NCBI GenBank assembly: GCA_001953115.1
Contig: LSSL01003278.1
Location: 1 to 15,046, forward strand
Length of the DNA: 15,046 nt
From: Smittium mucronatum
Lineage: Eukaryota > Kickxellomycota > Harpellomycetes > Harpellales > Legeriomycetaceae
Reading direction: 5' to 3'
The notes beneath the pieces were generated by a model, which was given only the letters and a program-made list of their open reading frames with translations, had not been told where the DNA came from and ran no database searches. Positions 8,818 to 15,046 of this stretch are shown piece after piece. Every line of letters begins with the position of its first letter. The stretch's first letter is position 1. A program made the position numbers and the translations under genes.

Positions 8818-11800
8818 ATGGACACCACAAACACTACTGGTCTAATAATTTTTCGGGCTGCATATAATAAGCCAGTGGAGTACTTACTGTTTTCTGACAA
8901 CTATTCCAACGATCGACATTGGTCCCCCCCAAAGGGCAAACTTTTCCTTTCTGAAGATGAAGAAAAGTAAATCAATTCAAATATATACTTTCTTATTCTC
9001 CCTTTCAACATTTTCGTTTACCAAGTCAAAAATCAGCATTCATTTTTTTTAAAAAATTTATTTTCAAAAAGTCCTTGAATTATCATTTTTCCATATTTTT
9101 TTTTAAAAAAATTCCAACATTACCTTTAAACATATTTTAAGTCTCTAATCTTTTTTTTGATTTTCGCTTTTTTTTAGGGGTGCATTGAGGAATGTTTGTG
9201 AAATAACCGGGATTCCTGCAAAAGAAATCGAAGTTAAGAATACATTCAGAGCAAAAATAAAATACATCAGTGGAACTGTTTTGAAAAACGCTGTATTTTA
9301 CTTGGGCCGCGTTTTAGAGCCATTCTCTTCTTCCAAAGCTATTTCCGATAGCGCTGGTCTATCTTTCTCCTGGTTTCAACTCGATAAAGCTCTAGAAAAA
9401 GTAGTTTTCACCAATATTAAAGATATTCTAGTCAAAGCCGAGGAATTCATTCTCAAAAATAGAGATCTATTATTTAAACCCGCTGTTTTATCTCGTGATT
9501 CTGCTTTTAACAAACCTTCAAACGAATCTTTACATAATTCTGGTCAGTCAAACCATGCCCATAATTTCAAGCAGCAAAACTCTAGATTCTCCAAACCTAC
9601 CTCTAAATTTGTGAAACCTTCTCCGGCGCAACCAACGCCAAATGGTTTCAAAGATCAGAAATATCCTAATAACGATATCACTAATAAGGGTGACTTTGGG
9701 AATAAAATGTCGAATGAAAACGAAAGGGATGATTATAACTGGAGATATAAAAGTAAACCGAATTCGAATTCTTCCGCAAATGTAGAACAGATCAAACCTT
9801 TAAATCAAGTAGAGTCCCCTGAAGTGTCTTCATCGTCTCAAAAAGAATCACAGACTCCTGTAAAGAAGAATGAAACTTGGAGATTTAAAGACTACGAATG
9901 TGACTGGGCTGATGAAGATATGGATTCTGATTGGGGGGCCAGTAATATAAATAATGCCTCTACTATGATGTCTGGATTATCGCTTTCTAAGGAATCTCAG
10001 CCCTCTAGCCAAATTAATTCTGCCTTGGATCGGGATAGAAACTTTAACCAATACAATAATACTTCAGTTAATAGTTCTTACAAATCTCATAATTATAGGA
10101 ACGATCAGAATAGCAGTAATCAAAGTTATGATGATAGCCTCAACAATATCAATAACCAAAACTATAAAAGTTCCCAAGGATATAATCAGAAATATCAGAG
10201 CAAGGCTTATCCCTCTAACAGCAACTTCGACAATGATAAAAGGTTCAATGATTACGTCCCTAAAGAAAAATTACCACTCGGTCAAAGTTCTCACTATAAT
10301 GATCAAAATAATCGCTCAAACGGGTTTTCTCATAACAATCAGGAATCTAGTTTATATAAAACTAAGCTCTGCGAAAAGTACACTGTTTCTGGAGAATGTC
10401 CATATGATTCTAAATGTGTTTTCGCTCATGGTGAATCGGATTTAAGAACTCGACCGGTCTCCAACTCTATTCATAACCAAAATCGACCATCAGCAGGTGA
10501 GTTTAAGAAAAACACTATTCCCTTAAACAATCATGATCTCCCTGAAAATAACCCAATGTATAAGACAAGTTTGTGTGACAGATACAAAAAATTTGGTAAT
10601 TGCTATAACGGCGATAACTGTAACTTCGCCCATGGCCCAGAAGAACTAAGGAGACGTGTCGACAACAGAAATGCTAATCAGTTCCAACCAGGAGATCGCA
10701 ATATTCATAATCACACCAACTATATCTCTAACCCGATTGGTAGCAAAGCAGCAAATTCATTTAATTCTAATCCCACTACAAATAATTTTAATTTAGCCCA
10801 CAGAGCTCCTAGCTCATCATCCACCTATTTCGGCCCCAGAAATTCGGTCACTGAGTCAGGAATGTCCAATAAACCCCTTGCTCCTCTTTCAGGAAATTAT
10901 GAAAATAACTCTAAGCCTCTTATTTATTCAAAAACATCAAATGTTATTGAGAAATCTGTCCCCAAAAATCACCCCGATTCTGACGCACCAAAGCCTAAGG
11001 TTGGAGCTTATATTCCCCCCAACCGTAAGATTAATGGCCTACAAAACAAACCTCCCAATCTTGGTGCTACTCAAAGTACTTCAAACGAACACAACAAAAA
11101 CCTTTCTAATAAAGATTATTCAAAAAAGTCTATTTTCCCTCCCGAATTAGAACGAAAAAATCATTCTAAAAACATGAAGAATGATCTCGGACCACTAAAT
11201 GATTATAGATCTCAGCCCTTCAGCAAAAAATCATCATCTTTAAATTCAAACACTAATCCCTCCAAACTGAAAGCAAAACAAGCTGAGAAGTCTTTGATAA
11301 ATACCTTTGCTACGTATTTTTATGGACCAGATCCATTTTCCCAACCCCAATCCATTTTTATTGAAAGGCCTATCAATGAAGAACTAAAGGAGTTAACTAG
11401 AGTTGAGTTTAGATTGAATCTAACCAAAAAGCAATTGATATTAGGTCTAATTTTGGGAATATTTTTGCCTACAGAAGGGAAAATTCAAAAATCTTTTATC
11501 ACAAGTCGTATCGAACTTCTGAAAAAAATCGTACGCTCTGAAGACCAACAAATCATTTTAACAAGCCTACTATCTCTTTATAATTATGGAGTGGACCAAT
11601 CCAACTTTAATACCTTTGGAATTGAGTCTAGTTCCAGTTTAGAAAATGTTTTCAGTGACATGCCATCTAAACCTGAAAACAATAAAATGACAGCTGACTC
11701 CAGTAATGTATGGGCTAGTTTTATTTCAAATTTGCTGGTAGTATTATATGACCAGGATATAGTTGAAGAAGATGTATTTTTGGTCTGGTACAGCCAACGC

Positions 11801-12001
11801 AATAAAACAACAACTGATCCGGCGACAAAATCAATGGCTACCTTTGCCAAATGGTTAAAGTAAGTTTCCTTTTTCCTTTATGATCAATCTTTTAATATAC
11901 GTATTTTTTCCCTGTTTTTTTTTTCACCTGACACCATCCAATATTCTTGCACTTTTTTGAATCTTATTTTACCTTTACTTAGAACCGCAGAGGAGGAATA
12001 G
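8818..12001 (+). CDS. Fusion protein: degenerate NUDT2-like Nudix domain, two CCCH zinc fingers, C-terminal W2 (eIF5C) domain
   Basis: Three exons (8818-8966, 9178-11859, 11983-12001) encode 949 residues. Residues 7 to about 142 match Ap4A hydrolase NUDT2: GLIIFR, then HWSPPKG at 34-40, then a Nudix box at 40-62. G40, E46, R54, E58 and G61 are kept, but the other two metal-binding Glu are N55 and I59, so catalysis is doubtful. Two TTP-like C-x8-C-x5-C-x3-H fingers follow (C448, C457, C463, H467; C516, C525, C531, H535), each led by YKTxLC. This family binds AU-rich mRNA. Their surroundings (about 143-440 and 540-750) are Asn/Ser/Gln-rich and probably disordered. Residues 756-949 form a W2 domain with acidic-aromatic box 1 (YDQDIVEEDVFLVWY, 907-921) and box 2 (WLKTAEEE, 942-949), which in eIF5 and eIF2B-epsilon contact eIF2-beta. 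The start is the first ATG after an in-frame stop and matches the NUDT2 N-terminus. mRNA-specific translation control is inferred. Confidence 0.9.
8967..9177 (+). other. Intron 1 (211 bases), phase 2
   Basis: Donor GTAAAT and a T-rich acceptor TTTTTTTTAG. A CTAAT near 9146 could be the branch site. It splits a Lys codon (AA|G) inside the Nudix box, between E49 and G51. Splicing is required: only the joined reading gives the continuous motif running GKLFLSEDEE-K-GALRNV. Retention would stop translation at the TAA within the donor after 50 residues. Confidence 0.92.
11860..11982 (+). other. Intron 2 (123 bases), phase 2
   Basis: Donor GTAAGT and acceptor TTTACTTAG. It splits a Lys codon (AA|A). 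Splicing adds TAEEE and a TAG stop, completing the WLKTAEEE end typical of W2 domains (compare WLKEAEEE in eIF5). If retained, translation stops at the TAA inside the donor and the protein ends at WLK, lacking only the last acidic residues. Confidence 0.85.
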
Positions 12002-12013
12002 AATCACCGTAAA

Positions 12014-12094
12014 AATAAAATTTTGAATAGAAAGCCTGGTAAATTTATTTTATTTGGCCAAATAGTAAATAGTTTGTGGTTTTGTATTGTGTTC
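12014..12094 (+). promoter_or_regulatory. Possible poly(A) signal and GU-rich downstream element
   Basis: AATAAA at 12014-12019 lies 13 bases after the stop codon, and a GT-rich stretch follows at 12071-12094. Use of this site would give a very short 3' untranslated region. AATAAA is common in DNA this AT-rich, so other sites are possible. Confidence 0.35.
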
Positions 12095-12311
12095 AATAGA
12101 TATTTCGGATCCATTTTAGTTTTCTATTATTTTTACTCATTTCAACAAGTTTTCTTTCCTTCAATTTCATTTCTTGATGATTATTTAATTTAATTTTGCC
12201 TTGAATTGGCAATCGTTTATTTTTTATAGCTTTTCAAATCTTCTCAGATTTCAATTGGAACAAGGTTGATATTTTAAGATGTTTGTTTTTTATAATAAGG
12301 GAGTTTTTTAG

Positions 12312-12451
12312 GTACATTGTGTATTTCAAGCAATCACCATTATTGGTCGCACCAAACATTTATCTTGTTTTTGGCTGGATCCATCCCTTTTTTTGGAAAA
12401 TTTATTAAATTTAGCAATAATAATTACATTATAAGAAGATATATGTTCTTA
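12312..12451 (+). other. Exon-like segment bounded by splice-like sites, function unknown
   Basis: TTTTTTAG ends at 12311 and a consensus donor GTAAGT begins at 12452. A second T-rich acceptor (TTTTTTTTTAG) ends at 12509, which would define a 58-base intron. Two frames are open across much or all of the segment, both rich in hydrophobic residues. One runs 12205-12408 and contains YIVYFKQSPLLVAPNIYLVF; the other opens at a TTG at 12317 and is open to the donor. Neither has a clear ATG start or a recognised family. It may be an exon of an unseen neighbouring gene, or chance in T-rich DNA. Confidence 0.2.
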
Positions 12452-12755
12452 GTAAGTTTCTATTCTTTCACGGGTATTCGATCCTTAATTTATCTTAATT
12501 TTTTTTTAGCAATACTTACATTTAAAAACCCAAAATTTAAAAAAAGTTTTTTGATCTTTTAATTTATTGTATTTTGTTAAAAAGCTCTTTCGCGATCTAT
12601 TAACTAAATCGAGCAATTATTTTGTTATTAATAATGGTATTCGAATCGGAGTCCATATATAAAAACCCGATTTTTGGTAGGGTAATCTGTATAATTCATC
12701 AAACCAAACCAATAAATTTATAACTGATCAGTGAATGCAAAGGTCTCTAGACGCT

Positions 12756-12860
12756 CACCACCCCCTTGAAACAATAACCACTGGGTACGGAGCTGCTAGA
12801 GTGGCGGAGCGGAGTTGGATAGGAAATTTTTTAATAGTGTTTTTCTTGATTTTTATCAAG
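12756..12860. repeat. Diverged dispersed repeat, copy A
   Basis: Aligned by eye with copy B at 13636-13740. Shared blocks in the same order are CACCA, a CCA..GGGTA.GGA block, GAG.G...AG.GGAGTTGG, TAGGAA.TTTTTT and a final TCAAGTTT. This copy ends with a perfect hairpin CTTGAT-TTTT-ATCAAG (12845-12860) and contains TGGCGGAGCGG (12802-12812), which fits the RNA polymerase III A-box consensus. It is richer in GC than its surroundings. No transposase or reverse transcriptase accompanies it. Confidence 0.5.
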
Positions 12861-12880
12861 TTTAAAATTAAATTCTGAGT

Positions 12881-12905
12881 ATAAAATAAAATAAAATAAA
12901 ATAAA
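12881..12905. repeat. (ATAAA)5 pentanucleotide array
   Basis: Five perfect ATAAA units lie 20 bases after repeat copy A. An A-rich short-unit tail of this kind is common at the 3' end of retroposed SINEs, but simple slippage in AT-rich DNA explains it equally well. Confidence 0.85.
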
Positions 12906-13635
12906 AAATAATTAAATGGGGGTTTATAAAAGCTAGGCCCAACCTTCCAGATCGAACTAAACCATAAAATTAGGAAAATTCCTCAAGAAGGAAGGAGGGA
13001 GGAGCGGCGGGTTGAGATTGATTTTTTGAATATTTATACGCTGCCCTTATTTCATTTTTTCCCCAAGCAATACAAAAACATTCTAAGCATATTTAACTAA
13101 GTAAAGTCGGTACGCCGTTCTTAATAAATCAATAAAATAATTGGGCTAGGAAAATCATAACTTTATTATGCGATTCACATTATCCATATAGTATTGCCGA
13201 GAAGTGCTAATCGATTACCGTTATCTTACGGCGTATACCTATGGAATCGAAATCAATCAGATTAACAGTAAACCAATTGAACATATATTAGAAGAATACA
13301 ACATACTTGGTGTCTTTAAAATATGCCACCGATTTCGTCAATCAAAAAATAAATAAATAGTAAAGCTATAAAAAAAATAAAATAAAAGCTAAAACTATTC
13401 AGATTTCAAAATGTAGAATATACCAGAAAGCAATTATAAAGAAAAAAAAATTCTTAAAGTTCAAAAAGTCTTGGTTTATAAAAATTTATAACAAAGTAAA
13501 CTTATTAAACTTGCGAGTATCCTAACACTAATGAATCACAGCCAAATCGGGATTTAAAGAATATCTAATAGCAAACTTAAAAAAAAAAAACATTGGCTAG
13601 AACCCCTCTATTGATGTTTAAAGATATTAATAGGC

Positions 13636-13740
13636 CACCAGTTCCCTCATATCAACAGCCAGCGGGTATGGATCTACTGGAGCGTATTAGTGGAGTTGGT
13701 AGGAAGTTTTTTCTAGTTTTTCAACTTTTTCAAGTTTTTT
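13636..13740. repeat. Diverged dispersed repeat, copy B
   Basis: Second copy in direct orientation, 880 bases after copy A. The core GGGTATGGA, GGAGTTGG and TAGGAAGTTTTTT blocks are conserved. The A-box-like bases of copy A are replaced here (GAGCGTATTAGTGG). A short AACTTTTTCAAGTT hairpin replaces the copy A hairpin at the same place, so the two copies keep a stem but not its sequence. Confidence 0.5.
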
Positions 13741-13855
13741 ATGCTCATTTTTATTGAGTTTTAATAAGTTACGATAATACCGAAAAAACATTCTAAGAAC
13801 CATGATTGGATGATATATATATTTAAAGCCCCTGGGAGGAGCTAGGTGCTCATTC

Positions 13856-13874
13856 TTTTTTTTTTTTTTTTTTT
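13856..13874. repeat. T19 homopolymer
   Basis: Nineteen consecutive T. On the minus strand it creates a run of Lys codons that inflates a spurious open frame. Confidence 0.95.
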
Positions 13875-15046
13875 GAAATTCTTGTACATTTTTTAAAAAA
13901 ACATGAATATTCATATTCATTTTTACCAAGTTCTAGATGTAATCCATACAAAAGGTTGATTAGAAGCTTATTTCTGCTTGGTTATATTTTGTAAGTCGAA
14001 TTTTATTATAAAAGTATGAAACTTTATTATTAATGTTTGTTTCGCAAATATAATAGGGTACTGCAAGCTAAATCCAACGCCTGAATTCCAAATTTACCGA
14101 TTTATAGAATTTATGGAATTTAGAAAATTATTATTACATTTACAAAGATAGGGCGAATAAAATGTTATTAGATAAATTTAATTTACAAGTGTATTTAAAA
14201 TAAAACCAGAAAAAATTGAATTTTTTTATAGGAAATTTCATACCCAAGCAAGGTTGATAGGAATTTCGGCTAGAATATTTATAAAACTAAAAATGAATTG
14301 TCACACTAATGCGGAAAATAAAATAAAACAAGGTCTTGATAGCCTTTTATTTCTGAATATCTATTTTTATGTAGAAATGAGTGAATTATGTTATTATATG
14401 ATTAGACCCTAATTCAATCCTTACCTTATCAAATCGTTTGATCCAGAGTAGATAGCAGGTGGCCTCATAAAATTTAAATAAAAAACGCTTAAAAAAGATT
14501 TCCATAAATTCTGAGTAAAAAAAAATTTCAATAAAAATTTTTTTCTATATATTGAGGGAAGATCAATTTTTTTTTTTTAATTCGGGAATATTAAAAAATT
14601 TCAAAAATTAACTTGAAGAGATTTTCAATTAAAGTTTATACAATAAATAATTTCAACTCCTCTTTTCCAAAGAAGTCCTACTTTCAAAAAAAATTGCCTT
14701 GAAATATCTTCGTATGATTAAAAAGTTAAAGGCCTATAGCGATATATTCGACTTTAAGATTTTTTTATTGGGGTCCAACTATACATAAATTAAGAGCCTA
14801 AATATTTGTGAATTTTTTCACATTTAGAATAAAAATCTTATAGTATTTTATCCATGTCAATATCAGATACACCAAAGAATTAATATAGATGTCAGTATAT
14901 GAGGGAAAATTTCTACCCAGGAAACTGACATATCTTGATTTTTACAATTTTATGGAATTTGAGTTATTGTTATGACATATTTTACTCAAAAGGCTAAATT
15001 AAATTCCGCTCTAATTAAAAAATATATTTAACATTATTAATAGTAT

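Larger units (their letters stand above)
12600..15046. other. AT-rich 3' flank, no gene recognised
   Basis: Apart from the repeats listed separately, this stretch holds AT-rich spacer with A and T runs. The longest frame (13687-13929, minus strand) is Lys-rich because it crosses the T19 tract and a repeat copy. TATA-like sequences occur at 12657 and 12919, but no reading frame follows them. Confidence 0.6.

Noticed and set aside
10128..11150. Plus-strand frames at 10128-10445 and 10878-11150
   Set aside because: Out-of-frame shadows of exon 2, which carries the clear CCCH and W2 motifs in its own frame.
11584..11850. 88-codon minus-strand frame
   Set aside because: Antisense shadow of the W2-coding part of exon 2.
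12930..12990. tRNA-like B-box on the minus strand (GTTCGATCT)
   Set aside because: Neighbouring bases do not form a T-arm stem and no acceptor or anticodon arm could be drawn.
13687..13929. 80-codon minus-strand frame rich in Lys
   Set aside because: Generated by the T19 tract and repeat copy B; low complexity and no start context or homology signal.

Overview
The window looks like very AT-rich eukaryotic nuclear DNA. It contains one clearly supported protein gene, split by two GT-AG introns with T-rich acceptors. The standard genetic code reads through it without internal stops. AT richness, few short introns and low-complexity Asn/Ser linkers fit an AT-rich early-diverging fungus, but other eukaryotes are possible and I cannot identify the lineage.

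Layout. (1) 1-5640: extremely AT-rich DNA, with individual 60-base rows at only about 10-20% GC, microsatellites and no convincing gene. One stretch at 4886-4997 has an snRNA-like order of hairpins around an Sm-like site (low confidence). (2) 5640-8650: a compositional island of about 3 kb, with sampled rows near 35-38% GC. It has no long ORF but does have several stems, a pseudoknot-capable segment, G-rich motifs and a 13-base telomere-like motif. It could be a decayed gene, a long non-coding RNA or upstream regulatory DNA. (3) 8650-8817: pyrimidine-rich upstream region with a splice-acceptor-like TTTTTTTAG just before the start codon. (4) 8818-12001: a three-exon gene on the plus strand for a 949-residue protein. 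(5) 12002-15046: 3' flank returning to high AT, with a possible poly(A) signal, an exon-like segment, two diverged copies of a dispersed repeat, an (ATAAA)5 array and a T19 tract.

The gene is the main result. It joins an N-terminal NUDT2-like (Ap4A hydrolase) Nudix domain whose catalytic Nudix box is degraded, two TTP-like CCCH zinc fingers in a long Asn/Ser-rich linker, and a C-terminal W2 (eIF5C) domain like those of eIF5 and eIF2B-epsilon. The last intron falls inside the final acidic motif of the W2 domain. The architecture suggests an AU-rich mRNA-binding protein that touches the translation initiation machinery and carries a dead Nudix domain that might bind a nucleotide. That function is inference; the domain calls rest on motifs read in the translation.
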